Positions 7,988-14,143 of a stretch of DNA of 21,843 nucleotides are shown here, piece by piece. A program made the position numbers and the translations under genes. Origin of the DNA: CAVPRW01 sp046727435 [NCBI: bacterium] (GTDB lineage Bacteria; Tectomicrobia; Entotheonellia; J063). Where the stretch lies: positions 1 to 21,843 of the forward strand of contig JBKPCR010000454.1 in assembly GCA_046727435.1 (NCBI GenBank), written 5' to 3'. Under the pieces are notes generated by a model that was not told the origin of the DNA, made no database searches, and saw nothing but the letters and a program-made list of their open reading frames with translations. Every line of letters begins with the position of its first letter. Within the stretch, counting starts at the first letter, position 1.

Positions 7988-8165
7988 ATCTCACCGACAT
8001 GCACTACCTGTGAGATCATCCCTTCTTGAGGCCGCAGCTGCCCCTACACACCTGCCAGCCACGCCAGGGCCAGGTGTTCACCGGGGACATATGCCGCTGC
8101 GAATAGATAGAGCGCTGAACCACCAGACGTCACCCTCTCGAAGGATAGCTCGGAAACTATGCGCT

Positions 8166-8193
8166 ATTATAGATGATGCCAAATGATTGTCAA
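8166..8193 (-). promoter_or_regulatory. Near-consensus sigma-70 promoter for the AroQ-like leader
   Basis: On the minus strand TTGACA (8193-8188) and TATAAT (8171-8166) are both perfect matches to the sigma-70 hexamers, with a 16-base spacer (one short of optimum). The start would be near 8159. It points away from uvrB. For a genome of this GC content such a perfect pair by chance is unlikely. Confidence 0.75.
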
Positions 8194-8415
8194 CCAATTT
8201 CCGCGGAGCCAAGATTCACTTCTTGGCCCCTCTCCCTGACCCTTTCCTGACAGGACAGGGCATCAGCTTGGAGACGGTGTCGTCAAGTGGTGACACACAC
8301 CTACGGACACGTATACCCTTGCGAGGACTCCGACAGTTGCGGTACATTCGAGAGGCATATCGTGCCGCCATTCGCCACCGGCTGCATCCGTGAGGAAGGG
8401 AGTGGGAACCACGTC
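8194..8415. other. Intergenic region ahead of uvrB
   Basis: This 222-base stretch holds no supported gene. The uvrB frame stays open back to 8287 but that part is not UvrB-like. No convincing plus-strand promoter or SOS/LexA box is visible; CCTGACAGGACAGG (8246-8259) is the only repeat-like string and does not fit a LexA consensus. Confidence 0.5.
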
Positions 8416-10413
8416 ATGGATCGATTCCAGCTTGCCTCGACCTATCAGCCGCAAGGGGACCAACCGAACGCGATTCGAGAGCTCGTGCAGGGCCTCGAGC
8501 ATGGACGCAAACATCAGGTACTGCTCGGGGTCACCGGCTCAGGCAAAACCTTCACGATGGCCAACATGATCGCTCGGGTCAACCGACCTACCCTGGTGAT
8601 CGCCCCGAACAAGACGCTGGCAGCCCAGCTCTACACCGAGTTCAAAGAGCTGTTTCCCACCAATGCGGTCGAATATTTCGTGAGCTATTACGATTACTAC
8701 CAGCCCGAAGCCTACGTACCACAAACCGATACGTACATCGAAAAAGATGCCTCGATCAATGACAAGATCGACAAGCTGCGCCACTCCGCTACCCGTTCGC
8801 TCCAGGAACGCCACGATGTGATCGTCGTGGCCAGCGTGTCCTGTATCTATGGTCTGGGCTCGCCGCAGGATTACCGCAGCATGCTGGTCCTGTTCCAGGA
8901 CCAAATGGAGATTACACGCGACCACATCCTCAATAAACTCGTCGAAATCCAATATCAGCGCAACGACATGGATTTCCATCGCGGCACCTTCCGGGTGCGC
9001 GGCGATGTGGTGGATATTTTTCCGGCCCACGAAGAGGAGACGGCGATCCGGGTGGAGTTCTTCGGCGATGTCGTGGATGCCATCTGGGAGATCGATCCCT
9101 TGCGCGGCGAGCCGCTGCGGCGCCTGACGAAGATAGCCATCTATCCGGCCAGCCACTATGTGACGACGCAGGAGAATTTAAAGCGGGCCATCGAGGACAT
9201 CGGTGTGGAACTGGAGGAGCGCTTGCAAGAGCTCATGCGTCAGGGCAAGCTGCTCGAGGCGCAGCGCCTGGCCCAGCGCACCCATTTCGACCTCGAAATG
9301 CTACGCGAGATGGGCTTTTGCCACGGCATCGAAAATTACTCGCGCCATCTCGATGGACGCCAGGCTGGGCAGCCGCCGTGGGTCCTGCTCAACTATTTTC
9401 CGAATGATTTCCTGCTCTGTATCGACGAAAGCCACGTGACTGTGCCCCAGATCGGCGGCATGTATCGTGGTGATCGCGCCCGCAAGCAGACCCTGGCGGA
9501 GTATGGCTTTCGCTTGCCTTCGGCCCTCGACAATCGCCCCCTGAATTTTGAGGAGTTCGAGGCCATGGTGCATCAGGCTATTTACGTATCGGCGACGCCT
9601 GGCCCCTACGAGTTAGGGCAGGCCAAAGGCCGCGTCGTGGAGCAGATCATCCGGCCGACAGGACTCATGGATCCCGAGCTCAGCGTGCGACCCGTACGCG
9701 GCCAGGTGGATGACCTGCTTGAAGAGATCCGTAACCGGGTGAAGCGGCGGCAGCGGGTGCTGGTAACCACCCTCACCAAGCGCATGGCCGAGGAACTCAC
9801 CGAGTATTACCAGGAACTGGGCGTGAAGGTGGCGTATCTGCACTCCGATATCGACACGCTTGCACGCCATGAGATCATTCGCGACCTGCGCCTGGGGAAA
9901 TACGATGTGCTCATCGGCATCAACCTGCTACGCGAAGGGTTGGACATCCCCGAGGTGTCACTGGTGGCTATCCTCGACGCCGATAAGGAGGGTTACCTGC
10001 GCTCCGAACGGTCGCTCATCCAGACCATTGGCCGAGCGGCGCGTCACGTCAACGGCCAGGTGATTCTGTATGCCGATGCGATCACCAAATCAATGCGCGT
10101 AGCCATCGACGAGACCAATCGCCGCCGCGAGTTGCAAGGCCAATTCAACGCGGACCACGGAATTACGCCGGAGAGCATCGTCAAGTCGATCAGCGACGTA
10201 CTGCATTCGGTCTACGAAGCGGACTACACGACCGTGCCACTGGCCGCGGAGGAAGAGGACCGATACCACTCGCAAGAAGAGCTGGACAAGCTCATCAAGA
10301 AGCTGCGCAAAGACATGAAAGCCGCCGCCGACCGCTATGACTTCGAACGCGCCGCGGAGCTGCGCGATCGCGTTTTCAAGCTCGAAGGAAAGGAATTGGA
10401 GCTGCGGCCATGA
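8416..10413 (+). CDS. uvrB: UvrABC system protein B
   Basis: A 665-residue DNA-damage recognition helicase of nucleotide excision repair; it is loaded by UvrA and recruits UvrC. Visible parts are Walker A GVTGSGKT (residues 38-45), the beta-hairpin region [12 protein letters not shown] that inserts in DNA, the DESH motif II (337-340), [14 protein letters not shown] and [13 protein letters not shown] (motifs V-VI), and a C-terminal UVR motif (about 625-660, [20 protein letters not shown]) that binds UvrC. Length and motif spacing match E. coli UvrB (673). The ATG at 8416 gives the usual [17 protein letters not shown] start. It overlaps the downstream Uma2 gene by 4 bases, so the accessory gene rides on a housekeeping transcript. 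Confidence 0.98.
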   Translation: MDRFQLASTYQPQGDQPNAIRELVQGLEHGRKHQVLLGVTGSGKTFTMANMIARVNRPTLVIAPNKTLAAQLYTEFKELFPTNAVEYFVSYYDYYQPEAYVPQTDTYIEKDASINDKIDKLRHSATRSLQERHDVIVVASVSCIYGLGSPQDYRSMLVLFQDQMEITRDHILNKLVEIQYQRNDMDFHRGTFRVRGDVVDIFPAHEEETAIRVEFFGDVVDAIWEIDPLRGEPLRRLTKIAIYPASHYVTTQENLKRAIEDIGVELEERLQELMRQGKLLEAQRLAQRTHFDLEMLREMGFCHGIENYSRHLDGRQAGQPPWVLLNYFPNDFLLCIDESHVTVPQIGGMYRGDRARKQTLAEYGFRLPSALDNRPLNFEEFEAMVHQAIYVSATPGPYELGQAKGRVVEQIIRPTGLMDPELSVRPVRGQVDDLLEEIRNRVKRRQRVLVTTLTKRMAEELTEYYQELGVKVAYLHSDIDTLARHEIIRDLRLGKYDVLIGINLLREGLDIPEVSLVAILDADKEGYLRSERSLIQTIGRAARHVNGQVILYADAITKSMRVAIDETNRRRELQGQFNADHGITPESIVKSISDVLHSVYEADYTTVPLAAEEEDRYHSQEELDKLIKKLRKDMKAAADRYDFERAAELRDRVFKLEGKELELRP

Positions 10414-10967
10414 CGGTGGATCTGCAGTACTTAACCTATGCAGATTATCTAAGCCTGCCGGAGCTGAAGGCGCGTTATTCGATCATTGATGGGCAATTGG
10501 TGATGGATGCGGCGCCCACCCCGGACCACCAAACCGTCTTGCAAGAAATCTTCGTGAAGCTTGACTCGCTCATGCGAGCGCTGCGACTCGGGAGGGTGTT
10601 CCTTGCTCCCCTCGATATCGTGATTCGGCGCGAGCCACTTCGTACACGGCAACCCGACCTGATGTTCATCAGCCACTGGCGCCGGTCTATTGTCAGACAA
10701 CAGGTCATTGAGGGCGGACCTGAGCTGGTGATCGAAATCTTGTCGCCCTCGAATACTCTCTCAGATGTGCAGAGAAAACTGCAAGATTATCAGAGGGTCA
10801 GCGTACGTGAGGCCTGGATTGTCTCACCGCAGGTACTGATGGTTCAGGTACTGCAGCTCTCTCCGGAGCGCATCGAGCGCTTGGGCCTGTACGGCCTCGG
10901 CGAGCTCATCGTCTCGCAAGTGCTGTCCGAGCTGCAGCTCACAGTTGATGAAATCTTCCCGGAGTAG
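10410..10967 (+). CDS. Uma2 family (DUF820) PD-(D/E)XK nuclease-like protein
   Basis: A 185-residue member of the Uma2 family, which has a restriction-endonuclease-like fold and unknown biological role. The putative active site is complete: Asp83 in RQPDLMFIS, Glu105 and Glu109 in [11 protein letters not shown], and Lys123 in [10 protein letters not shown]. The N-terminal [19 protein letters not shown] matches the family's usual ELIDGEL-type opening. The ATG lies inside the uvrB stop (ATGA overlap), which suggests translational coupling, and a DUF433 gene follows. Uma2 genes occur as multicopy accessory genes in cyanobacteria, Chloroflexi and similar genomes. A broken second copy lies about 500 bases downstream. 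Confidence 0.88.
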   Translation: MTVDLQYLTYADYLSLPELKARYSIIDGQLVMDAAPTPDHQTVLQEIFVKLDSLMRALRLGRVFLAPLDIVIRREPLRTRQPDLMFISHWRRSIVRQQVIEGGPELVIEILSPSNTLSDVQRKLQDYQRVSVREAWIVSPQVLMVQVLQLSPERIERLGLYGLGELIVSQVLSELQLTVDEIFPE

Positions 10968-10999
10968 AGATGTCTCATGACTGTTCCAGAGGAAATGCA

Positions 11000-11311
11000 A
11001 TGGCTACTCTAGCCTACCCGCATATCAATGTTACTCCTGACGGCATACCGTACATCGCTGGCACGCAAACCACAGTGGTCGAAGTGGTCTTAGATCGCCT
11101 TGCATACCACTGGGATGCCGACGAGATCCACCGGCAGCATCCACATCTCGGCCTTGCCCAAATCTATAGTGCACTGGCGTACTACTATGATCACCAGGCG
11201 GGAATGGATCGTGAAATCGACGAGCAACTCCTTGAGGTGGAGAAGATCAAGAAGAGCCTTGGCGAATCGTCGATCCGTCTTAAACTCAAGGCCATGGATC
11301 GCCTGCCTTGA
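11000..11311 (+). CDS. DUF433 family protein (antitoxin-like)
   Basis: A 103-residue protein with the DUF433 pattern: YPHINVTPDGIPYIAGTQTTV, then VLDRLAYHWDADEIHRQHPHLGLAQIYSALAYYYDH, the helix-turn-helix-like core. DUF433 proteins are often antitoxins encoded next to a DUF5615 PIN-like toxin. No such toxin follows here; the next sequence is an unrelated Uma2 remnant, so it looks like an orphan or has a role with the preceding Uma2 gene. The ATG at 11000 has AGAGGA 8 bases upstream and gives the family N-terminus; another ATG at 10970 is possible. The C-terminal tail (about residues 75-103, rich in Lys and Glu) is an added helix. Confidence 0.82.
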   Translation: MATLAYPHINVTPDGIPYIAGTQTTVVEVVLDRLAYHWDADEIHRQHPHLGLAQIYSALAYYYDHQAGMDREIDEQLLEVEKIKKSLGESSIRLKLKAMDRLP

Positions 11312-11459
11312 GCGTGGCTTTGTACATGGGCCATCACGTTTACGCTACTATTACCAATGAAGGTTTCCCTCGCGCTCGATGGTTTAGCGGAAGGGACCGG
11401 TTATCACCTGTTTTCCCCGGCATCGGCCAGTACGGAATTATAGAGGTCGGGCACGAGAC
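11312..11459. other. Decayed spacer between DUF433 and the Uma2 remnant
   Basis: No supported gene. A 28-codon frame beginning with ATG near 11358 has no recognisable similarity. The N-terminal part of the neighbouring Uma2 remnant should lie here but cannot be read in any frame. Confidence 0.4.
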
Positions 11460-11735
11460 GAAATCCGAAATTCACTTGACGATATGGCAGGGTGAGGTCG
11501 AGGTCAATCTGCCGATGCGATTGCACACGCATATCCGGAGCCGTGCGCTGGGCCGTGTGAGCATTGGCGGAGTCGCGTTCATCCAGCGCCGCAATGCCGA
11601 TCGCGTGCGGGCGGCCGATACCACCTTCATCCGCCAGGCGCGTGTGCCGCGCCTGGCGGCGCGGCAGCACATTATGGCGGTGACCCCAGACCTCGTCGTC
11701 GAGATCCTCTCCAATGACACGTCGGGGTCGATGAC
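11460..11735 (+). pseudogene. Truncated second Uma2 family gene
   Basis: In the frame open from 11308 to 11931, residues encoded by about 11490-11735 are plainly Uma2: GEVEVNLPMRLHTHIRSRALGRV, then FIQRRNADRVRAADTTFIRQ and TPDLVVEILSNDT. The Asp of the RAADTTF motif and the Glu of VVEIL are present. Similarity stops right after EILSNDT, before the conserved lysine motif, and the normal N-terminal ELIEGE segment is not readable. The downstream part of the open frame is antisense to the haloperoxidase and has no Uma2 character. So both ends are lost and the gene is dead or a fragment. Coordinates are approximate. Confidence 0.6.
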
Positions 11736-11740
11736 CGACG

Positions 11741-11766
11741 CAGGGGTGCATGGCTGCGCACCCCTG
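11741..11766. terminator. Perfect hairpin at the 3' side of the haloperoxidase gene
   Basis: CAGGGGTGC (11741-11749), loop ATGGCTGC, GCACCCCTG (11758-11766): a perfect 9-bp GC-rich stem. On the minus strand it lies about 13 bases after the haloperoxidase stop codon, and on the plus strand it ends the Uma2 remnant. There is no T run in either direction, so it is at best a weak or factor-assisted bidirectional terminator. Confidence 0.4.
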
Positions 11767-11778
11767 TCGCATACGGGG

Positions 11779-13053
11779 TTAATGAGCCGGTTTCAGGAAG
11801 TGATTGAAGCCAACTTTGCCCACTTTGCCGCCCAGTTTAATCCCCTCCGTGACGGCGTGACGGAAGTGAAACCCAATGTAGACGCGCGAGTCGCCGTTTT
11901 CTTCCGCCGCTTGGGAGAAGCTCGTGAATGAACGCGTGACCCCCGGCAGTGTCGTGCTGGTGGTACTGAAGCTGATCGTGTCGGTGCCGAAGAACCGCGC
12001 CAGTACCTCCGACATGGCGCCTCCCTGGACGCTATGTCCTGAGGTGTAATCTGGGGCAGCGGGGGTCGGCCGCAATGAATTCCAGTCCGGCTCAGCGACG
12101 GTATCCGGGTTGCTGTCGATATCGGCAGCGCGGATGGCGGTGATCGGCCGCCAGAACTTGTAGAAGTACTTGTTCTCAAAATCCGCGATGTAGCCGTCCG
12201 CCGAGGCGAAGTTGAGCAGGCCAAAGAGCCGCGCATTCTCCCACAGATCCAGCCCATGCTGCGCCGAGACGAGTCGCGCGATTCTATTCCACCCATGGGG
12301 AGAGCTTTCTTCCCAGAACAGGGCGATCTCGGTTTGCTCGGCGGTGCGCGTGGTGCTGTTGATGGCGCCCAGACGTTTGACCTCATTGAAATCGGCTGCA
12401 TATTTCTTGCTAGTCAAGGCATAGGGCGCCTTCGCCAGGTACTGCAAGCTGGAGGTCAGCACGAAGGGCGTGACCTCTCCCCATCCCGGCGCGACAGCGA
12501 AATCGGTCCCGGGGATAAACTGGAAGTCCCCCGGATTGGGGCCTGGCTGATAGGTAGAATCCAAAAAGGTGGTGTCCGACCCATCCGCGCCTCTGAGGGC
12601 GAGGATGGCCGCGGCCGCATCCTGGCCGATCTGGACGCCCTGGGTCTTGGCCGGACCATCCGGGATCGCTGCGAGCGCCGCAATGTAGGCCGCTTCGGCG
12701 AGTCCGCTGGCTGCAGCAGCTGCGGCTGGGGGAAAGGGAGGATCAGGGATCTGAGGGAAAAGCTCAATGAGCACATCGTGTGCGGCCGCGGCCACCGCGG
12801 CTTCGGGGGAGGTCCCCGCTGCCGCCTGGGCGTCGAAGGCGTAGGGCTGGAACCGCCGTTCGATCGCATTCAGTGCATCATGGATTGCCACGTGCATCAT
12901 GGCGAAGATCCGTGATTCATGGAGCGGGTCTAGGGTGGACAGGCCGGCAGCGAAGGTGGCGCTGGCGGCGGTCTCATTCCAATCAAGGACTGCATCGGCC
13001 CCGGCAAGCCCTGTCCAACCCAAGACTATGAGTAACACTAATAGCTTCTTCAT
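11779..13053 (-). CDS. Secreted vanadium-dependent haloperoxidase (PAP2 superfamily)
   Basis: A 424-residue protein with a Sec signal peptide (MKKLLVLLIVLGWTGLAGADA) and the vanadate site of vanadium haloperoxidases: KYFYKFWRP (Lys295, Arg302), TSGH (Ser338, Gly339, His340) and SRVYIGFHF (Arg390, His396). Lys-Arg spacing of 7 and Arg-His spacing of 6 equal those of the Curvularia enzyme (K353/R360, R490/H496). The family oxidises halides with hydrogen peroxide; some members are acid phosphatases, since the PAP2 fold is shared. Export to periplasm or outside is predicted. The ATG at 13053 has AAAGGAGG 5 bases upstream, and the longer open frame (to 13224) is rejected. It is divergent from a winged-helix regulator, which may control it. 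Confidence 0.87.
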   Translation of the reverse strand: MKKLLVLLIVLGWTGLAGADAVLDWNETAASATFAAGLSTLDPLHESRIFAMMHVAIHDALNAIERRFQPYAFDAQAAAGTSPEAAVAAAAHDVLIELFPQIPDPPFPPAAAAAASGLAEAAYIAALAAIPDGPAKTQGVQIGQDAAAAILALRGADGSDTTFLDSTYQPGPNPGDFQFIPGTDFAVAPGWGEVTPFVLTSSLQYLAKAPYALTSKKYAADFNEVKRLGAINSTTRTAEQTEIALFWEESSPHGWNRIARLVSAQHGLDLWENARLFGLLNFASADGYIADFENKYFYKFWRPITAIRAADIDSNPDTVAEPDWNSLRPTPAAPDYTSGHSVQGGAMSEVLARFFGTDTISFSTTSTTLPGVTRSFTSFSQAAEENGDSRVYIGFHFRHAVTEGIKLGGKVGKVGFNHFLKPAH

Positions 13054-13350
13054 ACGCGCCTCCTTTTTGCGGGGTCCATTCCTCATGCTGGTTTGTTGAT
13101 CAGAGAGGTGAGACCTCGGATTGCCTGACGGTGGGCGAGGGAGTGCCTCGCGTCTACAGCCCTTGAAGTGCTTGGACACAAAAGGGACTTCACCCCCTTT
13201 CAAGCTGCTCAGTGCTGTCATCACTGTCTAAACACACGACGGTCCCGACTCTACCGCTCCCCGTCTCACAAGTCCTGCACTTTGCCTGCAATTCTTCAGG
13301 AATTTGCTGCAAACTCTGCAACGTGCTATACACGTCTATCCCGCCTCTGC

Positions 13351-13356
13351 TATAAT
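13351..13356 (+). promoter_or_regulatory. Candidate -10 element for the winged-helix regulator
   Basis: TATAAT is a perfect -10 match, but 17 bases upstream there is only ATACAC, so the -35 is weak; an activator-dependent promoter would fit. Transcription would begin near 13363 and leave a leader of about 115 bases. Confidence 0.35.
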
Positions 13357-13459
13357 ACGACCCCCATGGCGCAAGACATCGCCGGTTGGCTAGCAGCCCT
13401 CAACGCCGTCTCTCTGTGGAGCCCGCCGGCCGCTCCAGCAGCGGCCACCGTCATAGGCG

Positions 13460-13473
13460 CCAGGGAACCCTGG
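13460..13473 (+). repeat. CCAGGG-AA-CCCTGG inverted repeat at the regulator start
   Basis: Two 6-base arms flank a 2-base centre, 1 base before the GTG at 13475 and 10 bases before the ATG at 13484. As DNA it could be a dimeric protein site (possibly autoregulatory); as RNA the loop is too small for the full stem. Function is a guess. Confidence 0.3.
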
Positions 13474-13474
13474 G

Positions 13475-14128
13475 GTGCGTGCGATGGTGTACCGGTTCGG
13501 CGACTGTACCCTCGACACTCAGCGACATCGATTGCAGCGCGGCGGCCAGCTCATACGGCTGCGGGCCAAAGTGTTGCAGGTGCTGCTCTACCTGCTGGCG
13601 CATCGGGACCGCACGGTCCTGAAGTCGGAGCTGTGCGAGCAGGTCTGGCCACAGCAGTTCATCAGCGACGCGACCCTCGAAAGCACAGTGCGGGCCGTGC
13701 GCCAGGCCATTGGGGATAGCGGGCGCGAACAGCAGCTGATCCAGACCGTCTACGGCTTCGGCTATCGCTTCATCGCGGCTGTGGAGGTTGGTGTCGACGT
13801 TCCGCATGGCACGGCGAGCGAGGCCATGCGGTCGCTTCCCGATTCCGTGTCAGCGCCTCCGCCGAACAACGATCCCCACGCGGCGCTGGTCTCACGCATA
13901 CCATGGTCAGCGGCAGGCGATCACGACCGCCGTACGCCAGGCGTGAGAGATGAGGGGGAGCCTCCACCCCAGGCTGTCGTGGCGGAACTCGCCCTGGAGC
14001 GCCTGGGGGTGCCGTCCCCCGTGTGGGAGCAGAAGCTGGTGACGGTGCTGGCCATCGAGCTCACGTTTCCGACGGCGACGGAGGATGAGGTTGCCGCCTA
14101 CGAGCCCTGGACGGCGGCGAGTCGTTAG
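13475..14128 (+). CDS. Winged-helix (OmpR/PhoB-type) DNA-binding part of a split regulator
   Basis: 217 residues (214 if the ATG at 13484 is used; neither start has a clear ribosome site). Residues about 5-100 are a trans_reg_C winged helix: YRFGDCTLDTQRHRLQRGG, AKVLQVLLYLLAHRDRTVLKSELCEQVWP, and the wing TVYGFGYRF. A Pro/Ala-rich linker follows (about 105-180), then KLVTVLAIELTFPT, the first strand of a class III cyclase-like domain in which the metal-binding Asp is replaced. The frame ends at TAG 14126-14128 in the middle of that domain. The next gene is in the same frame and continues it exactly, so ancestrally this was one protein. It may bind DNA near its own promoter or that of the haloperoxidase; this is inference. 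Confidence 0.75.
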   Translation: MRAMVYRFGDCTLDTQRHRLQRGGQLIRLRAKVLQVLLYLLAHRDRTVLKSELCEQVWPQQFISDATLESTVRAVRQAIGDSGREQQLIQTVYGFGYRFIAAVEVGVDVPHGTASEAMRSLPDSVSAPPPNNDPHAALVSRIPWSAAGDHDRRTPGVRDEGEPPPQAVVAELALERLGVPSPVWEQKLVTVLAIELTFPTATEDEVAAYEPWTAASR

Positions 14129-14143
14129 GAGCAAGCGCTTGTG
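14126..14143 (+). promoter_or_regulatory. Ribosome site created across the interrupting TAG, ahead of GTG 14141
   Basis: TAGGAGCAAGCGCTTGTG: the stop codon TAG (14126-14128) overlaps AGGAG (14127-14131), a good Shine-Dalgarno sequence 9 bases before the in-frame GTG. Ribosomes terminating at TAG could reinitiate here. Without the stop the next residues would be E-Q-A-L-V-A-K. Confidence 0.5.

Larger units (their letters stand above)
7900..8159 (-). ncRNA. Structured leader RNA (about 260 nt) upstream of the AroQ-like gene
   Basis: From the predicted start near 8159 to the U tract, the transcript can form a tandem series of hairpins: an 8101-8033 arm with CGCAGC/GCTGCG, CCCC/GGGG and ACACCTG/CAGGTGT helices; ATCTCAC/GTGAGAT (8016-7988); then the 1:2 hairpin (7987-7961) and the terminator. 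I do not recognise a T-box, 6S RNA or known riboswitch in it. It may be a cis-regulatory leader, a stand-alone small RNA, or both. Boundaries follow from the promoter and terminator and were not measured. Confidence 0.45.
13054..13474. other. Divergent intergenic region between haloperoxidase and regulator
   Basis: No supported gene. It contains AAAGGG/CCCTTT arms inside CTTGAA...TTCAAG inverted repeats near 13165-13205, several CTGCA(A) repeats between 13275 and 13320, a TATAAT at 13351-13356 and the palindrome at 13460-13473. A reading frame starting at 13366 (MAQDIAGWLAALN...) faintly resembles the first helix of SAM domains found at the N-termini of some cyclase-AAA proteins but breaks into unrelated sequence. 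Confidence 0.45.

Noticed and set aside
7900-8159. 6S RNA or T-box identity for the leader RNA
   Set aside because: A UUCGCAGCGG...GUCCCC string recalls 6S, but the hairpin is too short and the ends do not pair. No AGGGTGG-type T-box sequence is present.
8246-8259. LexA/SOS box before uvrB
   Set aside because: CCTGACAGGACAGG is a direct repeat and lacks the CTG-N10-CAG dyad expected of the proteobacterial box; other LexA types cannot be excluded.
8287-8415. uvrB start at 8287
   Set aside because: The 43-residue extension is unlike any UvrB; the family start MDRFQL is at 8416.
13054-13224. Haloperoxidase start at 13224
   Set aside because: The extension precedes a clear signal peptide that must be N-terminal; the ATG at 13053 has a strong Shine-Dalgarno.
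13366-13719. Reading frame MAQDIAGWLAALN... upstream of and overlapping the winged helix
   Set aside because: Only the first dozen residues faintly resemble a SAM helix; the rest is a frame shadow of the winged-helix gene.
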